From Nocardia farcinica (GTDB lineage: Bacteria > Actinomycetota > Actinomycetes > Mycobacteriales > Mycobacteriaceae), in assembly GCF_001182745.1 (NCBI RefSeq), contig NZ_LN868939.1, positions 124,001 to 188,000 of the forward strand: 64,000 nt of DNA, in the 5' to 3' direction. Under the pieces are notes generated by a model, which did not search any database, was not told the DNA's origin, and saw only the letters and a program-made list of their open reading frames with translations. The translations under genes were made by a program, and so were the position numbers. Shown one piece after another: positions 55,120 to 64,000 of this stretch. Each line of letters starts with the position of its first letter. Within the stretch, counting starts at the first letter, position 1.

Positions 55120-55749
55120 CTATTCGGGCCAGGGCATCAGGTCATCGATGTTGTCCGCCAGCTCGGTGGCGACGGCGAGCGCGGTCTTCTCGGCATGCTG
55201 GGTGACGTCGGGCGACGACGGCGGCAGAGTGTCGCCCATAGCGGTGACATTGACCTCGAGATTACGCACTCGGAAGATCACGCGAGAGAATGCGCCGGGT
55301 GTACCAAGTTTCGCGGCGGTCTGCTGATGTGCGCTGTCGCCGAGCAGTGGCACGGGCACGGCGGCGGCAGGCCGATGAAACGGTTCGGTGGCCAGCAGGA
55401 ACTTGATCGTGACCAGCCGTGACAATGTGAGGTCCTGGCCGTAGCGGTCGCGATGTGTTGAGCAGGAGATCGAGGTCGGAGTGACCGATTTCGAGGTCCG
55501 CTCAGGGTCGAGTTCGCCGGGCAACCCGGGTGCCGTCACATCGGCGAGGAACTCGCGTACCAGCGTGGCCACCCGGTCGTTGATGGCATGGCACTCGCTA
55601 GGCACGGACCGGTAGCTCAGCGTCTCAGGCGGCGGGTCCTGCTCGGATGTCGAACACCCGGCCACGGCCAGCACACAGAACATGGCGGCCGCCGCACTCG
55701 CCCGATATCTGCCCATGCGACGGCGCGAGAGGTCCAGCCGCGCGCTCAT
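55120..55749 (-). CDS. DUF3558-type lipoprotein
   Basis: Exported lipoprotein of 209 residues. A basic start is followed by a hydrophobic signal and the lipobox LAVAGC, then STSEQDPPPET. The body has two further cysteines (SECHAIND and SISCSTHRD), probably a disulfide. It fits the DUF3558 family of Nocardia and Mycobacterium lipoproteins. ATG at 55749 overlaps the upstream WXG-type gene's stop by 4 bases. Last gene of the five-gene operon. Confidence 0.78.
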   Translation of the reverse strand: MSARLDLSRRRMGRYRASAAAAMFCVLAVAGCSTSEQDPPPETLSYRSVPSECHAINDRVATLVREFLADVTAPGLPGELDPERTSKSVTPTSISCSTHRDRYGQDLTLSRLVTIKFLLATEPFHRPAAAVPVPLLGDSAHQQTAAKLGTPGAFSRVIFRVRNLEVNVTAMGDTLPPSSPDVTQHAEKTALAVATELADNIDDLMPWPE

Positions 55750-56510
55750 GACGGACTGCCCCAGCCGGGGCCGGTGGGGTTGCGGGGCTGCCATCCGGTG
55801 GTGTCGAGCGCATCGGGAGCGATCGCCGCGGGGACCGCGATCTCGCCCGCCCTGGTGATGATGGCGTCCATCGTGCCTGCCAGGTTGTTCTTGTAGGTGA
55901 TGACCGACTCGATCACCTTGCCGGTCTCCTCCATGAACTGGCCGAGAGCTTCGAGGATCTTGGTCTCGATGCTGCCACCGTCGAGGGTCAGCGCTTCCCT
56001 GATCTCCTCGAGCAACCCCCCGGAGAGCTCGGCGACAATCGCGGCGTACTTGGTGATGTGCACGATGGCGGTAGCGTAGTTCTGGGTTACCAGCGCACTG
56101 AAATTGTTGATCTGGTCGGTGATCTCCTTCATCACGGTGCGCTGCGCCGGCGTCATCTCCAGCAACTGGTCGAGGTAGGCGACCGCTGCATCTTTCGCGC
56201 TACCGTTCCACCGGGCATTGACGGAGGCGCGCGCGGTGGTGAGCCCGTTGCCGTCGTCACTTCCGTCGATGGACATGGTGAGTTCCGATATCGCCGTCTG
56301 CCAGGCGCCCAGCACGGTGGAGACGTCGTTGGGGTTGCCGAGCATTTTGCGGATCAGCTCGACCTGACCGCGCACGGCAGTGTTTCCGACCCGCTGCGCC
56401 GCGGTCACCAGGGTGGCGGCTTGATCGTAGGGAAAGATCAGCTCGGCCGAAAGACCGAAGGGGTTCTTGTCGGCCGGGATCGGATAGCCCTCACGTGTCC
56501 TGCTGCCCAC
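55746..56510 (-). CDS. WXG100-superfamily-like protein (long type)
   Basis: A 254-residue helical protein. It has a W-x-G in NARWNGSAKDAAVAYLDQ (near residue 100) between long helices, the hallmark of type VII secretion substrates and their LXG-like relatives. The C-terminus is Pro/Gly rich (TGWQPRNPTGPGWGSPS). No signal peptide and no clear Y-x-x-x-D/E export motif were seen. It starts at GTG 56510, immediately after the EspC-like gene's TAG. Possibly a secreted partner of that protein. Confidence 0.68.
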   Translation of the reverse strand: MGSRTREGYPIPADKNPFGLSAELIFPYDQAATLVTAAQRVGNTAVRGQVELIRKMLGNPNDVSTVLGAWQTAISELTMSIDGSDDGNGLTTARASVNARWNGSAKDAAVAYLDQLLEMTPAQRTVMKEITDQINNFSALVTQNYATAIVHITKYAAIVAELSGGLLEEIREALTLDGGSIETKILEALGQFMEETGKVIESVITYKNNLAGTMDAIITRAGEIAVPAAIAPDALDTTGWQPRNPTGPGWGSPS

Positions 56511-56834
56511 CTAGTACCCCGCCTGCGCGTCGATGAAGCCGAACTGGCGGTACCACTCGGCGTCGACGGCCTCGAAATGGGTCGCGCACTTTTCCAGACC
56601 GGTCGCCGCCGACTGGATGGACTGCCTCCCCGCGATCAGCTTGCCGCTCACCGTGCTCGCCGCGGTGTTGAACTTGGCGACGATGTCGGTGCCGAAATAG
56701 CCCAGCGCCTCGCCGTCCATCGGAGCACCGCCGATGGCCGCGTTGGCGTTGTTCCAATGCTCGGAGGCTTGCCGGACCTCCACGGCCTGCAGCCGCAGCG
56801 CGGCCGGGCACACCCGAAAATCGGTGTCAGCCAA
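56511..56834 (-). CDS. EspC-like type VII secretion-associated protein (DUF2580-like)
   Basis: A 107-residue helical hairpin protein. The middle turn region contains HWNNANAAIGG, and the second helix includes DIVAKFNTAASTVSGKLIAG. It resembles ESX-associated EspC/DUF2580 proteins of about 100 residues. The start is TTG at 56834 with a GGGGAG site; it overlaps the upstream gene by 8 bases. Its neighbours are a WXG-type protein and YbaB-fold proteins. No ESX core gene (eccC, eccD, mycP) is in the window. Confidence 0.65.
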   Translation of the reverse strand: MADTDFRVCPAALRLQAVEVRQASEHWNNANAAIGGAPMDGEALGYFGTDIVAKFNTAASTVSGKLIAGRQSIQSAATGLEKCATHFEAVDAEWYRQFGFIDAQAGY

Positions 56835-57162
56835 TGAAGCTCCCCCCGCTCAGTTCCTGCGTTCGTTTCACCTGCGGCTTCGCTGCCGGTGCGTTCAGGG
56901 CCGCGATAATCGCGGCCAGGACATCGGATTCGTTGGACTGCGACACCTCATAGGCCTCGAGATCGAGGCCGCGCAACGCGCCCATACCGTCGATGATGAT
57001 AGTGCCGTACTCCGCGCCGGTGTAGTGGTCGACTACCGGCACCCGATGCCGTTCGGCGGCCCGCTGCTCGGCCTTTCGTCCCGACCGAATATCGGTGATG
57101 AGTTGCGCCCAGTCGCGGTTCATCTCCGCGACCATGTGATAGATGCGATCGAAGTCGGTCAC
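56827..57162 (-). CDS. YbaB-like protein, divergent
   Basis: A 111-residue protein. An N-terminal helix (DRIYHMVAEMNRDWAQLITD) is followed by a beta region with GTIIIDGMGALRGLDLEAYE and a helix AAIIAALNA. This pattern is a YbaB/EbfC-like fold with weak identity. YbaB proteins bind DNA as dimers; this copy may pair with the next gene's product. GTG at 57162 overlaps the upstream stop by 4 bases. Confidence 0.6.
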   Translation of the reverse strand: MTDFDRIYHMVAEMNRDWAQLITDIRSGRKAEQRAAERHRVPVVDHYTGAEYGTIIIDGMGALRGLDLEAYEVSQSNESDVLAAIIAALNAPAAKPQVKRTQELSGGSFIG

Positions 57163-57551
57163 ACCGCTCCCCTTTCCGCCGCGGGGCCGCGCAGGTCATC
57201 GAGCAACTCGTAGGCCTCGGGGAATGCCTGGGCGAACCGACCCCGCATCTCCTCGGCGGCTTTCGCGCGTGCGCGCGAGACCGCCTCCACGATCGCCCGC
57301 GACACGTTGTCGATGTCATCGGCCAACATCCACGTCGGCTTGCCCGGATCGCCGAAACCTGACGCGAGCGAAATGTCCGTCACCACACCTGTGCTACTCA
57401 CTCGCACGGTTACCTCGCCTCGATGCGAGGTCGCCTCGAACGACAACTCTGCACCGTCGGCCTCGATCTCGCTGACCCGCCGACGGGCTGTCGCGAGTTG
57501 CTGGGCGCTCAACTCCTGCAGGCGGCGTAGCTCATCCAGGTCGTAGTCCAC
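57159..57551 (-). CDS. YbaB/EbfC-family nucleoid-associated-like protein
   Basis: A 130-residue protein. A coiled N-terminal helix (DELRRLQELSAQQLATARRR) is followed by the YbaB core SHRGEVTVRVSSTGVVTDIS and a long helix ending with RGRFAQAFPEAY. It heads the five-gene operon, starting at GTG 57551 after a G-rich site. Three GAGCGAT motifs lie within 60 bases upstream. DNA binding is known for the family; a regulatory role here is inferred. Confidence 0.72.
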   Translation of the reverse strand: MDYDLDELRRLQELSAQQLATARRRVSEIEADGAELSFEATSHRGEVTVRVSSTGVVTDISLASGFGDPGKPTWMLADDIDNVSRAIVEAVSRARAKAAEEMRGRFAQAFPEAYELLDDLRGPAAERGAV

Positions 57552-57561
57552 AAACCCCCCA

Positions 57562-57606
57562 ATCGCTCATCTGCTCGAGCGATCTTTCCCTTCCGCCTCG
57601 AGCGAT
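57562..57606. promoter_or_regulatory. Three GAGCGAT motifs before the YbaB operon, candidate operator
   Basis: ATCGCTC (57562-57568) is an inverted copy of GAGCGAT (57577-57583), which recurs at 57600-57606. The last two are parts of a direct repeat CTCGAGCGAT with a 23-base period. Location before the operon start suggests regulator binding, perhaps by one of the flanking XRE proteins. Confidence 0.4.
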
Positions 57607-57829
57607 GTCAACCCGGGTCGGCAAGCACTTGCTGAGTGAGACCGCGCCGCGCACGAATCCGGCGCACCCGCTGGCCGATGCAGGTGTCGTCGCACTCCAC
57701 CTGCGGAAACAGATCAAACACGATCAATCCAAGTGATGCCGGATGAAGTAGTCATGTGTCCGAGGTCAATCCAACACACCCCAGGCGCTGTCCCCGCACG
57801 CCGAGGTCATCCAGCGCGAGGCGGACCGA

Positions 57830-59020
57830 TCAGTAAGGCACGCCGACGAAATCGGCAAGCTCGCGCATCTCGGGCGTGAGAGTGCGCCGTTTGTCGATCA
57901 TGCCGGCCATGATGTCGCGGGCGTACCGCTGTTTGACCAGCCACTCTGGTAGGTCGCGCCGAATCTGGTGGAGCACCGCCAATGCGTCGGCGGGCCGCCC
58001 GGTCGCAGCGTAGGCCGCGGCCACGTCGAGCCGGTGCCGGTTCCACGGCCAAGGCAGTGGGTATTTCACGCCCTCCAGCCGCTCACCGATGGCGAGGGTA
58101 ACGTCGGGCCGGTCGGCCACCATCGCATTCTCGGCCTCCAGCATGGCGACTGTGACAGGGCCGAAGGTGTGGAGCAGGCCGTCCTTGGAATCGTGCTCGC
58201 CGTATCGAATACCGGTCGCGGCCATCTTTGCGAAGGTCAGCGCGTCGGCCGCTTCCCCCGGCCTGTTGTCACGCACGGCGGTAGTACTGACCCGCTGCAA
58301 CATCAGTCCCCATCCGGCCAATTCATCACGCGACGCCCTGGTGATCCGACGCGGCTCCAGGTCGTCAGCCCAGCGGGTCGCGGTGTCCCGTGCTTTCGCG
58401 AGGTCGCCTTGCCGGATGTAACGCCAGCACTCGGCGTCCATGAGCGGCACCGCCGCGCGCAGGTCCGGCGCGTCGTCCAGGGCCAGGCGCAGCGCGGTAT
58501 CGGCGGCGTCGAACTGCCAGCTCAACACCATCTGCCAACCGACCATCTGTCGGATGCGGCTGCGCAGCGACCGCGCAGACGTGTCGCCGGAGGGGGCCGC
58601 GCTCACCAGATGGTCGGCGTCACGCAGCAGCGGCACCAGCATCGGGGCCAGTTCGCTGAACCTACCCCTGCGGAAAAGCGGTTTCGCTTCGGAAAAGGTC
58701 TGCGCCACACCGGCGACGGTGGGCGGCTCGCTGGAATCGTCGGCCGCGTAAGAGCCTTCGAGCGCGCGCCGGACCTCCGCCCACAGCTCGACATCGGTTG
58801 CGGCCGGTTCCTCGGCGTCGGGCGTGACGATGAGCGCGGAGGTCTCCACCCGTAACGCGACCGCGAGCCGCCGAGCGGTCTCGGTGCGTACCCGTTCCTG
58901 TGCCCCTTGCTCTACAGCGCGGATGGTTGCGACCGACACACCCGATCGGTCGGCAAGCTCTATCTGCGTGAGGCCGCGTCGCTTTCGGATGTTGCGCAGC
59001 CGGTCCCCGAGTTCAGCCAT
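57830..59020 (-). CDS. XRE-family regulator with TPR-like C-terminal region
   Basis: A 396-residue regulator. The helix-turn-helix is at residues about 5-62 (LRNIRKRRGLTQIELADRSG, then SVATIRAVEQGAQ). The rest is helical with tetratricopeptide-like character. Such regulators are abundant in Nocardia and Streptomyces. ATG at 59020 has TAACGT six bases upstream (leaderless). It is divergent from a recombinase-N-like gene and upstream of the YbaB/EspC-like operon on the same strand. Confidence 0.83.
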   Translation of the reverse strand: MAELGDRLRNIRKRRGLTQIELADRSGVSVATIRAVEQGAQERVRTETARRLAVALRVETSALIVTPDAEEPAATDVELWAEVRRALEGSYAADDSSEPPTVAGVAQTFSEAKPLFRRGRFSELAPMLVPLLRDADHLVSAAPSGDTSARSLRSRIRQMVGWQMVLSWQFDAADTALRLALDDAPDLRAAVPLMDAECWRYIRQGDLAKARDTATRWADDLEPRRITRASRDELAGWGLMLQRVSTTAVRDNRPGEAADALTFAKMAATGIRYGEHDSKDGLLHTFGPVTVAMLEAENAMVADRPDVTLAIGERLEGVKYPLPWPWNRHRLDVAAAYAATGRPADALAVLHQIRRDLPEWLVKQRYARDIMAGMIDKRRTLTPEMRELADFVGVPY

Positions 59021-59206
59021 GTGTCAACGTTACGGCTGTCTCATCGCCAATGCACGGTTTCCAGTACTTATGCCCTCCCACCGGCCGAACTCCTATTGAG
59101 CTGTGGTTCAGCGACGTTGGACGCTTCCCCTACGCCTCGCCGCCGGGTCGACAGTGGTGGTCCTCGGCGGCGGGCGCACGCCAAAACGTGTCGAAGGGGG
59201 TACTAG

Positions 59207-59506
59207 ATGGAACCGATTGCGTTCGGGTGGATCGACTACGACGTGAGCACCGCCCCGGAGTGGGACCGCGCGCAGGTGCAGCGGCTGGCCGCGCGGCTCG
59301 GCTACCGCCTGGTGTGGGCCGATGAATGCTCGGTGCTGCCTGTCGTGGATCAGACGCGCAACGCCGGGGCGGACGTGGTGATCCTGCCCGGTCCCGGCCA
59401 TCTTGGCCCGCTGGAGGTCAATCAACTCATGGACTTTGCCGACGTCGAGGTCGTGCTACCGCGGCTGTCCTTCGCGCGCTGGCGCTACGCTGGGGCGCAG
59501 CCGTGA
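59207..59506 (+). CDS. Small protein resembling a degenerate serine-recombinase N-terminal fold
   Basis: A 99-residue protein starting FGWIDYDVSTAPEWDRAQVQ. Its pattern (Y/D-V-S, QVQRLAARLGYRLVWAD, then ADVVILPGPGHLG) follows the resolvase N-terminal layout, but the catalytic serine arrangement is not intact. A non-enzymatic role is therefore more likely. AAGGGGG precedes the ATG by 6 bases. It overlaps the next frame by 4 bases and is divergent from the XRE gene, a pairing often seen in actinobacteria. Confidence 0.62.
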   Translation: MEPIAFGWIDYDVSTAPEWDRAQVQRLAARLGYRLVWADECSVLPVVDQTRNAGADVVILPGPGHLGPLEVNQLMDFADVEVVLPRLSFARWRYAGAQP

Positions 59507-59598
59507 CCGCCGCACAGCTCGGGCTCGCCGGCGTGGTTGTGCTGCCACTCGCGGTCGTGCTGGTGATGATCTTCTGGCCGTCCGATTACGACGACTGA
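59503..59598 (+). CDS. 31-residue single-span membrane peptide
   Basis: GTG at 59503 overlaps the previous stop (GTGA), and the stop is at 59598. The sequence AAQLGLAGVVVLPLAVVLVM followed by IFWPSDYDD is a single membrane helix with an acidic tail. Translational coupling supports it; function unknown. Confidence 0.58.
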   Translation: MTAAQLGLAGVVVLPLAVVLVMIFWPSDYDD

Positions 59599-59963
59599 CC
59601 GGGCCGCCTGCGCGCTTCCGCCTGCGCGGTCATGGGTTCGGACGTCATGGGGTCGTCCACCAACGGAGTGTTCAGGCCGACGTGGATCGAGCACACCTGA
59701 TTCCCCCGCCGGATGCCCTCGTGAAGCCGGATGACGCGGGCCACCACCTACGACCCGGCGCACACCGCCGCTTCCCTGACCGTGTCGGCCGAGCCGAACG
59801 TCAAGGTTGCCAGAAGATGCGCGGGCGCAAGTCAGCGATGACGCTCGACGTCTCAGCGGACTTCTTCGATGACAATCTGACGCGGTAGCGGGGCGGAGGG
59901 AGGGGAATGCGTTCCCCGGTGCGGGCCAATTACCGGGGAACGGCGCTGGCCGACAGCGAAAAG
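59599..59963. other. 365-bp region without a supported gene
   Basis: Between the tiny membrane peptide and the tRNA terminator. A short frame at 59823-59888 (MRGRKSAMTLDVSADFFDDN and three more residues) has no ribosome site or promoter and is probably chance or a remnant. No repeats or mobile-element ends were seen, though the position beside a tRNA gene fits past insertions. Confidence 0.4.
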
Positions 59964-59989
59964 AAGGCTCTGACCTGGGCCAGAGCCTT
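59964..59989 (-). terminator. Terminator of tRNA-Thr
   Basis: AAGGCTCTG and CAGAGCCTT pair in a 9-bp stem around an 8-base loop. On the minus strand CTTTTCG follows. It lies 10 bases past the tRNA 3' end. Confidence 0.8.
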
Positions 59990-59998
59990 TTCACATCG

Positions 59999-60070
59999 AG
60001 CCCCCTGTCAGGATTGAACTGACGACCTTTCGCTTACAAGGCGAGTGCTCTACCACTGAGCTAAGGAGGC
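59999..60070 (-). tRNA. tRNA-Thr (anticodon TGT)
   Basis: Cloverleaf of 72 bases. Acceptor stem GCCTCCT pairs with AGGGGGC (one G-T pair). The D arm contains TAGCTCAGTGGTAGAGC, the anticodon loop is CTTGTAA, and the T arm contains GTTCAATCC. CCA is not encoded. The anticodon TGT reads ACA (Thr). Confidence 0.95.
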
Positions 60071-60178
60071 GGGAGGGTGTCATCATAACCGCGCCCGCGC
60101 GCCGCGTGGCACCGGATATCGGTGCACGCGGCGGCGGTCAAGCGAGAGATTCCCGGCGCAGTATCGACTACCGCGGCG

Positions 60179-60421
60179 TCAGGACTGGGCGCCCTGCCGG
60201 GCCGCGTCGTCGGCGGCCATCGCGTCGCGCAGGCTCTTGGGACGCATGTCGGTCCAGTTCTTCTCGACGTACTCCACGCACGCGGCGCGGCTGTCCTCAC
60301 CGAACACCACTCGCCATCCGGCCGGAACCTCCGCGAAGGCGGGCCACAGGGAGTGCTGTTCCTCGTCGTTGACCAGGACGAAGAACCGGCCGTCTTCGTC
60401 GTCGAAGGGGTTGGTGCTCAT
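60179..60421 (-). CDS. mbtH: MbtH-family protein
   Basis: Small activator of NRPS adenylation domains, 80 residues. The conserved parts are [40 protein letters not shown] and [11 protein letters not shown], with the key tryptophans. GTGAGGTGAA precedes the ATG. No NRPS gene is in the window, so it is an orphan that may serve NRPSs elsewhere. It lies about 110 bases from tRNA-Thr. Confidence 0.93.
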   Translation of the reverse strand: MSTNPFDDEDGRFFVLVNDEEQHSLWPAFAEVPAGWRVVFGEDSRAACVEYVEKNWTDMRPKSLRDAMAADDAARQGAQS

Positions 60422-60619
60422 TTCACCTCACTGGATACTGGCGCTTGTACGGGATTAGGCTCCTGGGCCCGTCCGCTGCGGTGGGTCGTGCCACGACGAG
60501 CCCCGCACCGGATGACTCCCCGAGCGTTGTGTCGACCCTAGCAAGGGACACGTTACGCGTAGGTGGTTACCTCGGCTGTATTCGATTCCCCCGCCGTATT
60601 CGATCCACCTCGGCCGAAC

Positions 60620-61453
60620 TCAGGCGGCGAAGAAGTCGAGCAGGATCTTGTTGACGATCTCCGGCCGCTCCAGGTAGCCGAAGTGGCCGGCGTCGGGCAC
60701 CTCCTGGTAGCGGGCGCCGGGGATGGCCTCGGCCACCTCGCGGGTGAGGTAGGCGGGGATCATGCGGTCGTCGGCGAACCCCACGGCCAGGCACGGCACG
60801 GTGATGCCGCGGTAGGCCTGCACCCGGTCGAAATCGTGATCCATCCGCCGCTGGGCGCGGATGCCCGGGGTGACCGGGCCGCCGGTGAACTCGAACAGGT
60901 CGAGCCAGTCGCGGGCGGCGTTGGCGTCGGCCAGCGTGGCGGGCGAGAGGTTCATGACCGCGGTGACGGCGGCCTCGTACTTCGGCGGCAGGGTGATGCC
61001 GCTGGCGTCGAGGTCGTGCTCACCGAGGGAGAGGGTCTTCTGGAACTGGTCGAGGCGGCCGTGCCCGGCCATGAAGACCGCCTTGCGCACCAGGTCGGGC
61101 CGGGCCAGGGCGAGCTCCTGGGCCACCCGCGCCCCCATCGAGGTGCCGACCACCAGCGCGGGGCCCTCGTCGAGGAGTTCGATCAGGCCCGCGGTGTCGC
61201 CGACGAGGTCGTCGATGGTGATGCCGTCGGCGGCCTCGAACGACGGCGCGATGCCGCGGTTGTCGAAGGTGCACACGCGGTAGCCCGCGGCCAGCAGCGC
61301 GGGCACCTGGTGCAGCTCCCAGACCCGGCCGGGGCTGCCGGTGCCCATGATCATGACGACCAGCGGCGCCGATCCCTTCGCCTCGGTGCCCTTGGCTCGA
61401 TCACCTTTGACCTGGTAGTTCAGGGAAATTCCGTTCACCGTGGCCAGCGGCAT
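60620..61453 (-). CDS. Alpha/beta-fold hydrolase
   Basis: Soluble hydrolase of 277 residues. The oxyanion region is MIMGTGSPGRVWELHQVPAL. The nucleophile elbow GTSMGARVAQELA lies near 103, and the catalytic His is in VPDAGHFGYLERPE near 258. It resembles BpoC-type or RsbQ-like hydrolases. The substrate is unknown. ATG at 61453 has GAAAGGG upstream. A very long open frame continues upstream antisense to otsA but is not coding. Confidence 0.86.
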   Translation of the reverse strand: MPLATVNGISLNYQVKGDRAKGTEAKGSAPLVVMIMGTGSPGRVWELHQVPALLAAGYRVCTFDNRGIAPSFEAADGITIDDLVGDTAGLIELLDEGPALVVGTSMGARVAQELALARPDLVRKAVFMAGHGRLDQFQKTLSLGEHDLDASGITLPPKYEAAVTAVMNLSPATLADANAARDWLDLFEFTGGPVTPGIRAQRRMDHDFDRVQAYRGITVPCLAVGFADDRMIPAYLTREVAEAIPGARYQEVPDAGHFGYLERPEIVNKILLDFFAA

Positions 61454-61627
61454 TGTCGACCCTTTCGTCAGTTGGTGCTGCGCACCCACGGTATAGGCAC
61501 CACCGGTCGCCCGCATCGAGCCGGGGGGCGCGATGATGCTCGCGGGCGATGGCAACCCGCTCACTTTTGTCGCATACCATGGACACTTCGAAACGCTCGA
61601 GCGTAACGAGTCGGGAGGACGAGAAGA

Positions 61628-61798
61628 ATGGCCGCGAAGGGCAGCGCGAACGATATCGCGGACGAGGACCTGGAACCACTGGCCGACGAGACCGCCCGGC
61701 AGGCGCAGCGGGTCGTCGCGGCCTACGCCGCCGACGCCGACGAGTGCCGGATGCTGCTCTCCATGCTGGGTATCGGGCCCAACAGCCGCGCTGAATAA
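61628..61798 (+). CDS. 56-residue conserved protein upstream of otsA (Rv3489-like)
   Basis: ATG at 61628 with GGAGG 9 bases upstream, stop TAA at 61798. The protein is acidic with LADETARQAQRVVAAYAADA and CRMLLSMLGIGPNSRAE. A similar small protein lies beside otsA in M. tuberculosis (Rv3489, recalled). Function unknown. Probably cotranscribed with otsA, 90 bases downstream. Confidence 0.72.
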   Translation: MAAKGSANDIADEDLEPLADETARQAQRVVAAYAADADECRMLLSMLGIGPNSRAE

Positions 61799-61888
61799 CC
61801 GCGTCGGAACGGGCAATTCCGACCAGCGCGACCGCGGCGCGAGCGAGGGGCTCCTGCGCCGCCCGAAGAACAGAACAAGGATGCGTGA

Positions 61889-63463
<1,575 letters not shown>

Positions 63464-63532
63464 CGCCGGACACACAGCGAGTTCCCAGGGACCGTCCAGC
63501 GCGGTCCCAGCCGGGCGGCGCAGGATGGGTGC

Positions 63533-64000
63533 ATGACCGGTGTGCCCGCTGCCGCGCCGCCCGAGGCGCGCGTCCTCGTCGTCGACGACGAGCCGATGAT
63601 CGTCGAGCTGCTCTCGGTGAGCCTGCGCTTCCAGGGCTTCGAGGTGGAGACGGCGGTCGACGGCGCGCAAGCGCTGGACAAGGCGCGCTCGTTCCGCCCG
63701 CAGGCGATGATCGTGGACGTGATGATGCCCGGCATCGACGGGTTCGGCCTGCTGCCGCGGCTGCGCGCCGACGGCATCGACGCGCCGGTGCTGTTCCTCA
63801 CCGCCCGCGACGACGTGCAGGACAAGGTGGCCGGGCTGACGCTGGGCGCCGACGACTACATCACCAAGCCGTTCAGCCTCGAGGAGGTGGTGGCGCGGCT
63901 GCGGGTGGTGCTGCGCCGGGCCGGGCACGGCGCGCCGGTGCGGGAGAGTTCGCGGATCCGGTTCGAGGACATCGAACTCGACGACGACACCCACGAGGTG
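63533..64000 (+). CDS. OmpR-family response regulator (partial, runs off the right edge)
   Basis: The first 156 residues are visible from ATG at 63533. The receiver domain covers about 14-125: acidic pocket VVDDEP, phospho-acceptor in MIVDVMMPGIDGFG, switch threonine in FLTARDD, and conserved Lys in YITKPFSLEEV. The output domain begins with RFEDIELDDDTHEV, typical of OmpR/PhoB-type regulators. Resemblance to mycobacterial TrcR or PrrA types is noted but not decided. A sensor kinase gene is expected beyond the window. Confidence 0.88.
   Translation, partial: MTGVPAAAPPEARVLVVDDEPMIVELLSVSLRFQGFEVETAVDGAQALDKARSFRPQAMIVDVMMPGIDGFGLLPRLRADGIDAPVLFLTARDDVQDKVAGLTLGADDYITKPFSLEEVVARLRVVLRRAGHGAPVRESSRIRFEDIELDDDTHEV

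Noticed and set aside
59823-59888. Short frame after the small membrane peptide
   Set aside because: No ribosome site, promoter or coupling; 21 codons only.
60422-60619. Possible iron-regulated (IdeR-type) operator before mbtH
   Set aside because: Only a TTAGGCT-like half site was seen; no 19-bp palindrome, so iron control is not supported.

Overview
The window is high-GC actinobacterial chromosome, most likely Nocardia or a close mycolate-containing relative. Supporting signs are mycothiol synthase, an antigen-85-type mycolyltransferase, a GT87 mannosyltransferase, a lipomannan-type (LmeA) lipid-binding protein, the OtsA trehalose route and many GTG starts. Gene order from the pst operon to purD follows, with insertions, the Mycobacterium tuberculosis block Rv0820 to Rv0772 (recalled gene order, not computed here). 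No rRNA, CRISPR array, phage or intact insertion sequence was seen. One tRNA (Thr, anticodon TGT) is present.

Layout. 1-4.7 kb: phosphate uptake (pstA partial, pstC, pstS behind a PHO-box-like repeat), mshD and glnR. 4.9-9.0 kb: lmeA, a thioredoxin, then a cysteine-rich leaderless leader peptide before DUF4395, thiosulfate sulfurtransferase and DUF1416 genes, followed by a 31-residue membrane peptide and a nitrobindin-like protein. 9.0-15.8 kb: a broken Uma2 gene and cydABDC behind a perfect 22-bp palindrome. 15.9-20.3 kb: pabC, ygfZ, a MOSC protein, an asparaginase and DUF3073. 20.8-53 kb: purine synthesis genes purM, purF, purL, purQ, purS, purB and purD, all on the minus strand but spread out. 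Between them lie membrane, envelope, peptidase and regulator genes, a small accessory patch (HEPN protein and small unknowns, 26-27.8 kb), 77-bp tandem repeats beside purQ, and a 24-codon peptide unit.

53-60 kb is accessory in character. A five-gene overlapping operon encodes two YbaB-fold proteins, an EspC-like and a WXG-type protein, and a DUF3558 lipoprotein. It lies between two XRE regulators with long helical C-terminal regions; one of these is divergent from a recombinase-N-like protein and a tiny membrane peptide. 60-64 kb: tRNA-Thr, an orphan mbtH, an alpha/beta hydrolase, a 56-residue protein, otsA and a response regulator cut by the window edge.

A recurrent feature is the leaderless start: about twenty genes have a TANNNT box 5-8 bases upstream of an ATG or GTG and no ribosome binding site. 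I used this to choose several start codons. Functional groups that probably act together are phosphate and nitrogen control (pst, glnR), sulfur transfer under cysteine attenuation, bd oxidase with its CydDC assembly transporter, de novo purine synthesis, and mycolate/mannan envelope assembly.
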